A stretch of 64,000 bases of DNA from assembly GCA_036250195.1 (NCBI GenBank), contig JAVHZZ010000008.1:11503434-11567433 (forward strand), written 5' to 3'. Under the pieces are notes generated by a model that saw nothing but the letters and a program-made list of their open reading frames with translations, was not told the DNA's origin and made no database searches. The translations under genes and the position numbers were made by a program. Origin of the DNA: Mixophyes australis (Eukaryota > Chordata > Amphibia > Anura > Limnodynastidae). Position 1 is the stretch's first letter. The number at the start of each line of letters is the position of its first letter. Shown one piece after another: positions 9,841 through 21,740 of this stretch.

Positions 9841-11225
9841 GGATTTGCAGAAGACGGTGGTGGCATCTGCAGGATTGCAAATGTGTATTAATAGTATTTA
9901 TTATCATTTATTTAAATTGCGTTAGCATACCCTGCATGTAATAGGGAACAAACAGTAATAAAATAAGCGGTAAGAAGGCCTACTCAACAGTTTTACATTC
10001 ATAGGAAATTAGGTGTTTGATACATGAGTTTAATACATTAAATTCAACAGATTGCATATTGATCCAACCAGATTGCATTGGGAATGTGGGGTGAGAGTAT
10101 AGAAAGAGAATAAACGTAAGTGTTGCTTGAACTTTGCCGAGGGGTGGTAATCGGTTAGAATACCCTAGGGGAGGGTAAGGAGGTGGTTTGAGATAAGGTT
10201 GTCTGAAGACACTTGTATTTTCTGATGGGAGGAGCTAGGTGGATCGGTAGCGCTCCTGGCTGAGTGCAGGCTGAGGGCAAAAATACACCCACAAGCAAAA
10301 CCGAAACTTAGCTGGTGATACTGGCCTTTGTAGAGTCAGCCTTTGCAGATGTTGCGCATGCGTGAGACGCTTGTTCCATTAGTTCTATTAATATGGGGAC
10401 TTTTTTTTAAAAAAAAGTATAAATATTTAAAAACCTTTATTCATTAAACAATGATTTACTTAAAGATAACAGATAAGGTATTGTGGCGGCACAAGACATT
10501 TTAACATTAGGACTCAACCACAAAGGCTTGTCCTGCGAAAGCTGGCGGATCTTTCCCTAGACAAACCTGAAATCGTGGAGAAGGTACATTTATCAGGGGC
10601 AATCCCTGTTTTCCAGCAGAACGCATAATGTTTTTCCTCTGGCAAAAGGACTGGATTTCTTCACATTTTCTGATGAGGCAGAGATTGGGCCTCATACTAT
10701 ACTGTCACTGGAGATCTATTTTACATGATCCAGTCGCACTTTTATGACAACACGCATTACCAATAATGTAAGAAAACATCAGAAACGGATTGTCCCAATG
10801 TCCCCACATTTTAATGATTATATTATGCCATAAATTAGGCTACACACATCAGTATTTTAGAAGAAAAACTGGAAATGTTACATTAGCGAAGGGGTGGTGC
10901 TAAGAGTTAATGGGACTTTAAAGTTGGTTCCTCCAACCTGCAAAAATAGGTGCATTCTCCATCTACGGGGGCAGTCCCAAGGATCAGGAAGTGGGCGTGC
11001 ACCTTGGAAAGCACTAGGGGTACAAATAAGTGAAGTTGTGCAAATAAATAGGCAGTTTGGGTCAGCATGGTTTGTGGTTTGTAAGTAAGTCTCAATGAAA
11101 GCAGAAGTCTGATTGGTTAACATAGTTTACTGGACAACCGCACTTTTTTACTTTGCTAGTGAACAGCCATTGATTTGTTCACTAACATAGAAATGTCAAA
11201 TGGTATGTAGCGACAGAGATTGCCC
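9841..11225. other. No gene seen in 1.4 kb
   Basis: It contains short unrecognised frames on both strands and no SINE or MITE that I can place. It is presumably LRRC7 intron, since the upstream exons must lie to the left. Confidence 0.45.
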
Positions 11226-11470
11226 ATACCTGCCAACTTTGTTGTGACCCCCCCCATGTGTCATTTAACCTGCCCCCCCTCCCCCAATATTGCATCATTT
11301 CACTGCAGGTGCTGGGCCAAAATGGCATGATTCGCATTGAACCCTGTCCTGCAAACTTCACTAGTAGTGGACAGGATGTGGCAGAATGGCCTACTCTCCC
11401 GTTAGCCCGGGACTCCTATCCGGAATTCAGCAGTCTTCTGGGTATTCCGGGAAAGTGGATGTATGGAATT
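11226..11470. repeat. Dispersed repeat of the acttgccaactctcccgg family, diverged
   Basis: It opens catacctgccaacttt and contains cccgggactcctatccggaa and gggtattccgggaaagt. It is related to the copies at 19390-19745, 24783-25003 and 38485-38730. The forward open frame at 11258-11497 lies almost wholly inside it and is not a gene, despite lying just upstream of an LRRC7 exon. Confidence 0.65.
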
Positions 11471-11570
11471 GTCCCCCTCTTTGATACCACCTTGTAAAGT
11501 GAACATATAATTTTTCATCTTCGAAAATAGCGATAATATTTTACTATCCATCCTTTATCTCCAAATCCAG

Positions 11571-11771
11571 GTTGAAATCAATCTGAAGAGATACCCAACA
11601 CCGTACCCGGAAGACTTAAAAAACATGGTGAAGTCGGTGCAGAACATGGTCGGTAAAGGGAGTCACAGCTCATCCCTGGATAATTCCATCCCAACGCCGA
11701 GCTCAGAGCAGAACCTCAAGGAAAAATATGAACATAAGTGGCCGATGTCAGCGAAAGACATCAAGTCTGAG
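11571..11771 (+). CDS. LRRC7: LRRC7 exon: start of the post-LRR linker (67 codons)
   Basis: The exon opens after an acceptor ending ccaaatccag and reads [20 protein letters not shown], a block I recall as nearly identical in human densin. It continues through a KEKYEHKWP motif and ends at GAG before a weak donor (gtgatt). Phase is 0 at both ends. The donor assignment rests on the reading frame and on where the human protein changes exon; read-through would give 38 unrelated residues and a stop at 11883. This linker lies between the leucine-rich repeats, which are outside the window, and the disordered middle. The serine-rich part after residue 27 is more diverged from human than the start. 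Confidence 0.9.
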
Positions 11772-12347
11772 GTGATTATAAATAGTCTTATACACCTTGT
11801 GCTGGACACACACTGGCTGAACGATTGGATCACAATCCAATTAGATCACACATTTGGGTTTACAAATTGGATGACCTCCATATAGTCAACCTTCCAACCG
11901 GATTCACTGGCACACAAGGGCTTAACTATAGTCCATGTAACTGCTATAGCGCCCAACAGCACAGGGGGTCCAACACAAGAGGAAATAATGTGTTTTAAAT
12001 TAAAATATGGATTCATAGCAAATGTATCCAGGCAGTTGTATGATTTGGATAATAGTGAGAATAAATTCTCCAGGGACCTCCTTCCACAGTCACTGTGAAG
12101 AGCACTGCTAAATAATTTAAGTTAGAGGACAGTACAAAGGGCTGTATGGGGAATAGGAGAATTCATTTTTAAATGTAACTTAGTAAGTCCCAAACTCTCA
12201 GGATAGACTGTCCTATACATTTGCTTGGGTTGCATTCGTTGTGTTTATGCCGATGTGCTTAACGAATACACCACCATGTTTGGCACCATCATTTGGTCAT
12301 TTAGCCAATACCGATGGTTCTCTTATGATCTGCTGTGTTCTTGTCAG
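11772..12347 (+). other. LRRC7 intron, no other feature seen
   Basis: This 576-nt intron with a weak GT start and good AG end shows no recognisable repeat. Confidence 0.7.
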
Positions 12348-12470
12348 GTTTCAAATCGGGAACACAAAGAATTCCCAAAGAGCCAAATATCCGACCCTGG
12401 AACCATCCGTAGCTATTCCCTGGACGTCCCCAAGAGGAAGGAAAAGGAAGAGCATTCGGAAAGATCAGAG
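12348..12470 (+). CDS. LRRC7: LRRC7 probable cassette exon (41 codons)
   Basis: This is a 123-nt open segment between a good acceptor (tgttcttgtcag) and a GAG/gtatcg donor, phase 0 at both ends, so it can be included or skipped without changing the frame. It encodes a charged peptide beginning VSNREHKEFPKSQ and ending with a Lys/Glu-rich run (KRKEKEEHSERSE). The human isoform I remember passes directly from the preceding exon to the EMRIGELHPSL-type exon, so this segment would be optional. It lies in the right intron, in the right orientation and phase, and is uninterrupted. I do not recognise a domain in it. A chance open stretch with splice-like ends remains possible. Confidence 0.7.
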
Positions 12471-14211
12471 GTATCGTCTCATTTATGGATATTTTATCTA
12501 AACTAACTAAAAACATCTTGGGCAATTCATCTGTAATATAATAAGTGTTTAAGACTAATAGCTCAAATTTGCTGCTACCAATAGAGATGTTAGATATCTT
12601 GCCCGAGACTAAGTTCAAGCTAGACTGTGATTGGCTTCTACAATACTATTATCACACAGCTCCATCGGCCGAACCGCCACACAACCTACACAGTAAGGTT
12701 TACGCACTAACTGCAGAATTTGTACCAATGTGTCTATTTTTCTGCCTTATGCAAAGTAAGGTCCGTGTCCTCTTCACTTTGTGGAACGTGTGCCAACATT
12801 CTGCTCCACCATTTACTGGAAGGTGCAAAAGAATTCCCATCAAAAGTACAGGCCAATGTCCAATCTGCACCTCTATGGACATATGCGATTCAAGTCCCAA
12901 GTAATAATCTCACGTAAATATCCTGCAGCATGAGATCTCAGTTTTGAACTTGGGTGCAGAATGGACTTTAGCACATGAATTTAGCTAAGAATTCTGTTGC
13001 TCTCAGTATCTCCCAACAAACGGCGTAAACTTTAGAACTTTTGAGCCCCATGCATCCACCAGCATCTAGTTACACTAGTCCATATGTTGTAACTTACGGA
13101 TTATTTGAGCAAAAACAGACCTATGACATCACAAAATGGTATCTGCACCGCGGATCGGCATCTTTGCAGCTTCGTCATTGATTCTTATTGTCTACAAAAA
13201 AAAATGAATTCTACCATTGATTAAATTGATTTATTTATGCTGGATGGCAGACATAATAAAACATGTGGTTAGATAATGAAACAAGAGAAAGCTTGCTGGC
13301 CCTTAATTTCTGCTACCCTAGGCCCCAGCCTATGTTACCTTTCAGAGTATATTGGTTATTATAGGTTACCCATATGCTATTTACCAAAACTACCTCTACC
13401 ACTTCATATTCAATAGCTCTCAGCCCTTCTAATATTTAGGGATATATTTGCTAAAGTATTAAATTAAGACTATTAATTAAATGATATTTAACTTTGAAAA
13501 AGTGGAGCTACACCAAAGATATAGGGAAAAACTGTATGATTTTGGTAAAAAAATAAATTCTGCCTTAAGTTCATATTTCAGATTTTGGTTAATGTTCCCC
13601 TTTTTATGAATACAATATTTTTGGTCCATTCCCATTTCTGAAAATATAACATAAAACACTTTAGGGTCATTATGTAGGTGCAGTGGTAGCGTATTTGCAT
13701 TGTATGTCCGTTGCCCCAATTTTGTGTGTCTGCGTAGCCGAAAGCACCAACAAACACCCACATTTATGGTGATTGCAGGAAGTGACCCCGTAGGATTTGT
13801 ATCCTTTGCTTGTTTATCAATTAATAAAGACAGTCTTTAAAATTAATTAAAGCCATGTCCTTTATTTTATGTTCTTTGAAAATGTTTAATTGTGATCATG
13901 TTTGTTTGTCTTACCTATCAGTATTACCGTGTGTATAAATAATGCATTAAGTGTCTAAATACCTCTGAGACTGTGCCGTATTATCATTGAAGTACATAGT
14001 GTGTATAAATAAAGCATAATCCTAATTACTGCGTTTTCACTCGTTTCTTCCTCTGGGATGAAGAAGAAACACATTTGTCAAATATATTCATTACAGTGGC
14101 AGCTCTGGATGATATTTTGTATCACTGGCAGATGATTAATTATGCCTAAAGCTGTAGATAAACACACCTGCCGCACATGTAAGGGCCACTAACGCATTTC
14201 TCCATCCTCAG
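12471..14211 (+). other. LRRC7 intron, no other feature seen
   Basis: 1.74 kb, AT-rich. Open frames at 12545-12904 and 13477-13763 have no recognised homology and lie on either strand at random. Confidence 0.65.
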
Positions 14212-14323
14212 GAGCCGTTTGGACATCGACCAAGTGAAATGCGCATGGCAGAGCTCCGTCCGTCGTTGATTGAAACGCCGCTGTACCCACCGAAACTGGT
14301 GCTGCTGGGAAAAGATAAAAAAG
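14212..14323 (+). CDS. LRRC7: LRRC7 linker exon (37 codons plus 1 nt)
   Basis: After the acceptor catcctcag the frame reads [19 protein letters not shown] and then [17 protein letters not shown], which matches the human segment ending in the same LVLLGKDKK. The exon ends one base into a Glu codon, and the G is completed by AA at 16186. The donor gtcatt is weak, but the phase and the homologous join [10 protein letters not shown] fix the boundary. The first ten residues differ from human, and the second half is almost unchanged. Confidence 0.93.
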
Positions 14324-15165
14324 GTCATTATGACATGCAATGTATGATTATATAGAGGATAATGTATCCTCTACTGTAAATAATAAGGATATTAGAAGTC
14401 ACCAAGGAATCCCGCCCTGAGATCTCTCAAAAGGTGGAAGACACTGAACTTTGTACGTTGAGAGAAAATGAAATGTCTATTGGTTGTATCAGATTGTACG
14501 CTAGCACTTTTCCAGCAAGTTTGCCGTTCATAGTGCTCAATTTCTCCCACGCTGTCGCATAGGGGGCCATTCAGTTCGGCACGAGGTGCCGCCACGTGTC
14601 TCCAGAACACTTTGCCTCTGAGTTTTTGCTCAAATCTCCTCTCATTCTCACTTGAGTCGCACAGAGATGCGAGGAGAAAAGTTGCGGAGATTTTGTACTG
14701 TATTAGGGGGCACTATACGCAGCCGGACATGGCGGTGATGTCTGGTAGCACATGGCGGCTAATTGAATTGCCCCCCATTGAAGTGAATGCAGGGCCCCCA
14801 TCCCTTGTCACATGGGAGCGAGCGAGTGCTGAAGAGGCGGCGTGCAATGTTCTCTGAGCGTTGCCGCTTCTCTGCGATGAAATGAACGTTCCCCATTCAC
14901 TTCAGTGAGTCAGCATCGGGGTAATTGAGCAGTATGAACCACGGCGCTTTTATAACTGGAAAAGAGCTCTAAGTTACCACCGGAAGATAAATCTCTGATT
15001 AGGGTGCCTCATTTTATTTCACTGCATGACACATAATCAGATAAACACCCAGGGGTATATTTACCACGTCAGCAAACTAGGCAGGTGCATAGGGCAACAG
15101 AGAAATGGATTTATGACATTTTATTTGTTTTGTTTTTATTTATTTTAAGATTCTTTTTGATATTT
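14324..15165 (+). other. LRRC7 intron, left half
   Basis: A GC-richer block at about 14560-14900 contains CpG-bearing sequence and probably an old interspersed element; no termini could be defined. Confidence 0.4.
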
Positions 15166-15308
15166 GGGGGGTAGATTTACTAAACCTTCCAAAAAGGTTC
15201 TAGCTGTCATTTATATTGTGCCTTCTAGAACATGATAGCTAGAATCTGATTGGTTGCTATGTACAACACCTCCACTTTTCCTTTTTAGAGGGCTTAGTAA
15301 ATGTACTC
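15166..15308. mobile_element. Palindromic CCAAT MITE, diverged copy
   Basis: It starts ggggggtagatttactaaac and ends ggcttagtaaatgtac. The right arm holds tagaatctgattggttgct, the inverse of agcaaccaatcagattcta, the signature of the family listed at 36556-36726. Confidence 0.75.
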
Positions 15309-15860
15309 TTTGGTCTTTACCAAATATCCGTTTTCAATGTAAAAATAGTAAGGGGTGGGTGACATTTGTGGAATAAGCATGGGGGGTGCTCGGTTACCAT
15401 GGGCACCACCAAGCATGAATACAGCCCAGCACACATCCCATGAGATGCAAAGGTAAAAAAGTCAGATGGAAGAAGAGAATTGGTCATTATCTGCCTCATT
15501 GGGCCGTTGCCCGATTTCATTTGAACTTTTTCTGGTTACTTTAGGTCTGCCACTCACCTGACCCCTATTTAGCGATTAGGGCAATTGTCTACACCCCATT
15601 GAGTTTATATTAACCCCATTGCAATCTAAAGGTTGTTACGATTTATTAATATAGGTATTCATTTAGCCAAAGAGTCCTCAACAGAGAAATAGTTAAGATG
15701 TTTCACAACTTTGAGCTAATTATTTAGCTAAAAAATGGTTTGATTTCTGTAAGACGAATCATAACAACACATAATCCAATGTAAAGGATTAAACATTGAT
15801 TAACAAATATCTAGGAACCCCAGATGTCAAGACAAGTATGTGTTGTAATTACAGACATCA

Positions 15861-16057
15861 AGGGGTAAATGTATCAAACTGCGAGTTTCCGGCGGGATTG
15901 AAAAGTGGAGATGTTGCCTATAGCAACCAATCAGAGTCTAGCTGTCATTTTGTAGAATGTACTAATTAAATGAAAAATAGAATCTGATTGGTTGCTATAG
16001 GCAACATCTCCACTTTTCATACCCATCGGAAACTCGCAGCTAGATACATTTACCCCT
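15861..16057. mobile_element. Palindromic CCAAT MITE, full length
   Basis: The arms run from aggggtaaatgtatcaaact to gatacatttacccct and are nearly perfect inversions. They include gttgcctatagcaaccaatc and its inverse, so transcribed RNA would form a hairpin with about 80-bp stem. It lies 128 nt upstream of the LRRC7 exon at 16186. Confidence 0.88.
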
Positions 16058-16185
16058 CCATACTTTTAGAAAATAAGCCATAGAGCAACCAGTAATGGGC
16101 AAATTTGACGATTAAAGTGTAAAATCAGGGGATGAGACTTGGTGGTCTGACTCTATCTGTTTAAACAATACTTTGATTTTGACAG

Positions 16186-16351
16186 AATCCACAGATGAGT
16201 CGGAGGTGGATAAACACCATCATAACAGTGTATCATCGGGAACCTACTCCGACTACTCACCTTCCCAAGCTTCATCAGGATCCTCCAACGCACGCGTGAA
16301 AGTGCAAATAACCGCTAAGGACGCAGTAAATAGCTCATTGTGGGGTAACAG
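16186..16351 (+). CDS. LRRC7: LRRC7 linker exon, Ser-rich (55 codons)
   Basis: The acceptor ttttgacag is followed by the completion of a Glu codon and then [20 protein letters not shown] and [13 protein letters not shown], a run that matches human densin closely. It continues with [13 protein letters not shown] and ends two bases into the Arg codon (AG/gtctgt), which G at 17403 completes. Compared with the human form as I recall it, the exon has a His-rich change after VDK and lacks a GSL-type tripeptide after RVKV. No folded domain is expected here. Confidence 0.95.
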
Positions 16352-17402
16352 GTCTGTTCAATCCTTAAATGCAATTACTGATTTGTGCATCTTTAGGAGG
16401 GGGGGTGCATATATATGTGTGTGCAATAAGATGTAAAGGCTAAATATAGATTTGCTTGTGTAAGATCACAATGTGATCATTATCAAATGTTATAGGAACT
16501 GTGCTTAATAGAAGGGTCGTTACATAAGGTCAACGAGTCGTATGCAGCTGTAATTAAATTATATTAATTGAAAACGCCAATGGTACCAAATTGACTGAGT
16601 TAAGACAAGAGGTGTGACCGTTCCACACTGTATTTGTACATTTGTACAGAATTTATACTCCAGGAATCAAGCTGGGGATGACAATGGTCAATTCATTCTG
16701 CTGTGCGGTTTCCCTGGGGTAGAACTTAGAAAGCCTTCCTCCAAATTCTGTTGTAATTCTAACCTTTTGAGGGCTTTACTATTTGTGATATTTGGGGGAA
16801 AATGTAAAATTATTGAGAACAACTTGAGCATAACATTTGCAATGCTTAGGGTTTCTTATACATTTTTAAAGGACTTTTCTCATATCCACATTTATTGACT
16901 TCTATGCGCCGTCTTGTAACTTTTATCAAATATACATCGCTTTAGTTCTCTGATTTTATTCTGTGCTTTTCGGCTATATGTTTATATTGGAGGGCTATTT
17001 TTCATTGTCCTGGGATAAGAAACAAGCTCTACTCTGGATACAATGCTTTCCAATGAAGACAGCACAGTAGTGCTATGTAGTATCCCAGGGCAGGGAAAAT
17101 AAACAACTCTGCCTGATTGTAAATACATGGCTGAAAAACACAGAATGTAAAATAATTAATTCAGTGAAAGCTGCAGGAGAACATATACAGACCAATAAAT
17201 ACATGTTATCTAAAGGTGGAAACCCCTTTAAATGTCAATCATTTAGTGTATATTTTATTCCATTTCAGAAAAACTCTCACTCAATACGTCTTTAGAAGTA
17301 CTTTTAAGAGAGAAATAAGGTGGTCGGTCATGTTCTGGACATACTATATTATCATAGACTATTGGAAATAATTATTTACTTGCTTTTTTTACTTTTTTGT
17401 AG
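16352..17402 (+). other. LRRC7 intron, no other feature seen
   Basis: 1.05 kb. An open frame at 16614-16898 has no homology. Confidence 0.65.
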
Positions 17403-19056
17403 GCTTACTCAGTCCTTCCCACAGCCACTTGAAACAAAGCCATTATTGAGCCAGCGAGAAACAGCGCCTATCGGGAATCTTCAGCAACGCAACGACCGAC
17501 AGAGCCTCAACGACTCATTCACCGAGAACTGGAACAACAGCTCACACTACGATAACACCGGATTTGTGGCAGAGGAAAACACTGTAGAGAATGCAGGAGG
17601 TAACCCGATGCTGAATTCGAAATCGAGAAGCACATCCGCTCACGGGCGGCGGCCACTAATCAGACAAGACCGGATTATCGGCATTCCTTTGGAGTTGGAG
17701 CAGCCCGCACAGAGAAACCCTCAAGAGCCGGACGTGTCGCCTAGCAATCCTTGGCAAAATTGGACTCGGACTCCGAGTCCATTCGAGGACAGGACAGCTT
17801 TTCCTTCTAAACTTGAAAGCACCCCCGTTAACAGCCCGTTGCCGGAGAGGAAGGAACACAAGCCGCAGTCGCTAGAAAACCCAAGCACATTCACAGGCCC
17901 GTCATGGGAATTCCATGATACTAGCTCCAATCGCAACATGGGAAATGTATTCCCACATAGTCATTGTCGGCCTGAGTCCGCCAAAAACACCATATCAATG
18001 AGCAAAAGTACCGAAAGGCTCTCTCCATTAATGAAGGACTTGAAGACAGGCAGGTTTAAAAAGTCTCAGAGTATAGATGAAATAGATATTGGTGCATTCA
18101 AAGTGTACAATATACCCTTACAAAACTATGATCCGAGAAACATCATGCAAGGAAGCTATGATAGACCAGACTTGGGTTTGCTACAAGAGCATAGTATGTC
18201 CCGGAGCCAGTCGGTGCCGATGCTCGACGATGAGATGTTGGGTTATGGAACCGGTAGAGGGCAGCAACAAAAACCGGTCACAAAGAAGGTGTATCAGTTT
18301 GACCAAAGTTTCAATCCGCAAGGTGCAGTTGAAGTTAAACCAGACAAGAGAGTACCTCCTCCTTTCTCATACAACCCCGAATACTCATCGCAGCAAACAA
18401 AAACGATGGCGAAAGATCTGATCAGTCCGAGAGCGTATCGAGGTTACCCTCCTATGGAACAGATGTTCTCCTTTTCTCAGCCCTCAGTCAATGAAGATTC
18501 TATCCCCCCTCAATTCACGAGCCAAGGGTCAAGGCCAGGTTTTTTGAAAAGAGCAGACTCTTTGGCCAGTGCCACGGAGATGGCTATGTACAGGAGGGTG
18601 AGTGAACCCCATGAACTTCCACAGACCGATCGGTACGGCAGGCCCCCGTTCCTCGGGGCTATAGAACGCCAAAGCAGCATGTCGGTGGCTGAATCTCAGT
18701 TTCTAAAAAGGAACGGTCGGTACGATGATGACCACAGCTCCTTCCCGGAGGTGAAATCTCAAGGAGGTTACCAAGTCAAAACCCTTACTCAGCGAAGGCC
18801 GTTGTCTGCAAGAAGCTACAGCACGGAGACCTACGGAACTTCTCAAACTCGACCTGTTTCCGCAAGGCCGACCATGGCGGCACTGCTTGAAAAAATACCT
18901 TCTGATTACAACTTGGTTAATTACGGCGACAAGACCTTGGACGGTGACATGAAGGCGAGACAGAATCAGGGAAAAATAGATGACAGCTGTAATAAAATGC
19001 CACCGGACTGGAGACAACAGCTGCTCAGACACATAGAAGCCAGAAGATTGGACAGG
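17403..19056 (+). CDS. LRRC7: LRRC7 large central exon (551 codons)
   Basis: This single 1654-nt exon encodes most of the disordered middle of densin. The acceptor ttttttgtag gives an [20 protein letters not shown] start, and the exon ends RRLDR before gtatgt. Conserved islands in order: [53 protein letters not shown] with [56 protein letters not shown] with [14 protein letters not shown], and [20 protein letters not shown]. They are separated by diverged Ser/Pro/Gln/Asn-rich spacers. The pattern of repeated RS and SQS sites suggests phosphorylation, which is known for this protein in mammals. The open frame continues upstream to 17320 only because the intron end happens to lack stops. Confidence 0.98.
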
Positions 19057-19389
19057 GTATGTTGTCAACTCTCAATGTGATTATTATTGCAAAGTTTCAT
19101 GGTACAATGAAAGAGATTTATTGAATAAGCAACTTGTTTTGAATAAGACAGAAGAGAAATTGCGATGTCTTTGGGGTATATCAGTGTATCTGGCCTTGAA
19201 ATCTGGTTGACCTTCTTGACCTATTGTAATTAAACCTATTGTGAAATTAGAAATGAACAGGACTGATGGGTAATCTTATTATAATCGCCCTATTGGCCAG
19301 AAAAAGGGCAAATATCAATCGGAAAGTAGTCAACAGTGATTGCACCTCTCTGATATGACAACCCAGGGACTTTAGTAATAAATATTAAC

Positions 19390-19745
19390 ACATACTTGCC
19401 AACCTTATGTTGGCTGGGTCCGGGAGATCCTGGAGGGCAGGAGGGGTGTATGGGCGGAGGGGGGCGGGGCTTTGCAATTCGAGTCATTTTGGGCCCGTCC
19501 CCGATGACGTAATGTCTGTTTTGGGTCTTTTAAGACCCCAAATAAACATTACATCACTGGGAGCGGGGCCAAAATTATGTGAATCGTGAAGCCTCGCCCC
19601 CTCCTCCTGTACATTCCGGCACTAATTTTATATAAGTGGCCAGATGGGCCAGATGCGGGAGACTTGCCAGCTCTCCCGGGAGTCCGTGAGACCGACCCGA
19701 ATTTCGGGAGTCTCCGGGACATTCCAGGAGAGCTGGCAAGTATGA
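19390..19745. repeat. Dispersed inverted-repeat element (cttgccaac...gctggcaag), 356 bp
   Basis: The left end acatacttgccaaccttatg and the right end gagagctggcaagtatg are inverted relative to each other. The right half has nested inversions (cccgggagtccgtgag and the like). The CG-rich centre includes ccccgatgacgtaatg. Other copies: 24783-25003, 38485-38730, and a diverged one at 11226-11470. Confidence 0.75.
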
Positions 19746-21049
19746 ATTAACAAATAATCAGGGTTGCAGATGTGCTGGACAAAATAATTAGTTATATTTT
19801 CTGGATTAGTAAAACTGTTGGACAGCAAAACAGGAGCAATGCTGGATAAAATATATTTGTGAATGATGAAAAAGGTATAAGATATGTTCAACGTGTTAAT
19901 TTGGATTCATGGCCGTGGTGTACTGTCTAGTACATGATATTACAGCTTCAGATCACTTTAATTTATTGTTTCACATACCCTCTTGCAACTTGTATCATGT
20001 ACATTGCTTTAACTTTACGGCTTCTTGTGTGTTTGCCACCAAAGTCTTTTCTATATTCTAGCCAGAGACATTTATTTTTATTTTGCTTTTGGATACGACA
20101 CAAAACTGCGTTGTGCACACAGTTGTAACCAGCAGAGCGGAGTTGTGTCATATCCAAGGACCACATAAAAGTGTTGTTGAAAAAGGCAGAAGGTAAAATG
20201 TTACTAAATAAAAGCAATTTATTTAGTAATAATTGCAAGAGGCTGTGTATAAATCAATGAATTGTCTGAAGGTGAAAAGGCCGTTTAAGTTATTTGTCTT
20301 TACAAGACCCAGGGGTTTAGTGGTATATATAAATGCAGTTGTTGAAGTTTGTACTTCTCTTAGACGATAAAGTTAACCAGGAGATTTGATCATTGCACAC
20401 ACGTAGCGTTCCTGCCGCGGCACACCGGTGCGTGCGCCACTTACTTTCCAAACATGTTCAGCGTTATTCCTCAAGTGACTTAGTTTGATGTTTTCATTTC
20501 AATGCATTGAGACTGAGCTGATGTGTAGAGTGTGCTTGCCTTAATAGCTCTGGAGTTTATAATCAATCTGCAATTAGGTACTAGGGCTCATTACAATCCT
20601 TCAGAGGTTTAGCGTGTTGGGTTTTTTTTTCTGTCGAGCTGACTCATACGCACAATTTCTGACATCAATCAAGTTTGGAAATAAAAGCTACTTAAAACCA
20701 GATTTGTATTTTCAACAGAGAAACAAAATTGTTAAATATTTAAACATTCTCCCTTAGCACTAAGATCCTACACAATCTGTGCACAATCATGTTGCTACAA
20801 TCCCTGATATATGGTTCTAAACCATAGTGCACAGTATATTCTGATCATCTTTAAGGCAAGTTAAAGGGGTCTACTCAGATTTATCTAAGCCACATTCTAG
20901 TAAAGTTATTTGCAAATGATTGTTATTCACTTTTATTCAGCCTTATGGGTGATATACATTACTTATAAGCACTTTTTTTAAAAATATTTTAGCTTTATAC
21001 ACTGGATAGCTGACAGTTTGTTTTTTGGAAAAAAAAACATTCAAAAAGC
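19746..21049 (+). other. LRRC7 intron sequence, no feature recognised
   Basis: AT-rich, no repeat that I can name. A T-rich run lies at 20620-20632. Confidence 0.5.
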
Positions 21050-21580
21050 TAAATATTTTTTTGCACTATGGGAAGAAGCCGGCGGAGGCAGTGTGATGCT
21101 CTGGGCATATGTCCTGCTGGGAATCCTTGGGTCCTGGCATTTATATGGATGTTACTTTGACCTGTCCATCTACATAATCATTGTTGCAGACCAATACACC
21201 CTTTCTTGGCAACGGTATTCCCTGATGGTAGTGCCCTCTTCCAATAGGATATTGCACCCTGCCACACTGCAAAAATTGTTCAAGAATGGTTTGAGGAACT
21301 AGACAAAGAGTTCAAGGTGTTGACTTGGCCTCCAAAATCACAATCCGATTGAGCATTTGTGGGATGTGCTGGAAATACAAGTCCGAGCCATGGAGGCCTC
21401 ACCTCGCAACTTACAGGACTTAAAGGATCTGCTGCTAACGTCTTGGTACCACATACCACAGGTCACCTTCAGAGGTCATGTAGAAGCTATGCCTCGATCG
21501 GTCAGTGCTGTTTTGGCAGCATGAGGGGCACCTACACCATATTAGACAGGCAGTTTTAATGTTGTGGCTGACCGGTGCAT
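21050..21580 (+). pseudogene. Tc1/mariner transposase relic, C-terminal half
   Basis: The sequence reads as a broken DDE transposase of the IS630-Tc1-mariner group. VMLWAYVLLG-like and ADQYT-like blocks come first. They are followed by the catalytic block in which the usual QDNAPCHT has become stop-DIAPCHT (about 21240-21265), and a frameshifted C-terminus resembling MEASPRNLQDLKDLLLTSW. About eight bases are missing around 21338 where the second catalytic block (PxSPDLNPIEHLW) should be, so that aspartate is lost and the frame shifts. The 3' end matches the usual taatgttgtggctgaccggtg terminus. Inert remnant inside an LRRC7 intron. Confidence 0.8.
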
Positions 21581-21705
21581 GTACAGTGGTTGAAGCAGAA
21601 TCATAGAAGTGGCGCTATGGAAAATTTAAGTGAATGGAATTTGATAGTTCTATAATGAAGCCTGTAGGAGAAGTGACGGTACAGTATATCACTTACCCAC
21701 TTCAA

Positions 21706-21740
21706 CTACTATATGTGTGTATATATATATATATATATTT
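21706..21740. repeat. (TA)n simple repeat
   Basis: A short run of alternating T and A. Confidence 0.9.

Noticed and set aside
11258..11497. Forward frame just upstream of the first LRRC7 exon
   Set aside because: It lies inside a dispersed inverted-repeat element, and the true exon starts at 11571 after a proper acceptor.
1..11570. Leucine-rich-repeat exons of LRRC7
   Set aside because: I looked for LxxLxLxxN-type coding segments and for the Cys/Trp-rich exon preceding VEINLKRYP and saw none. They must lie further upstream.
17656..18421. Other-frame open readings across the large LRRC7 exon
   Set aside because: Shadows of the coding frame at 17403-19056, which carries all the conserved blocks.
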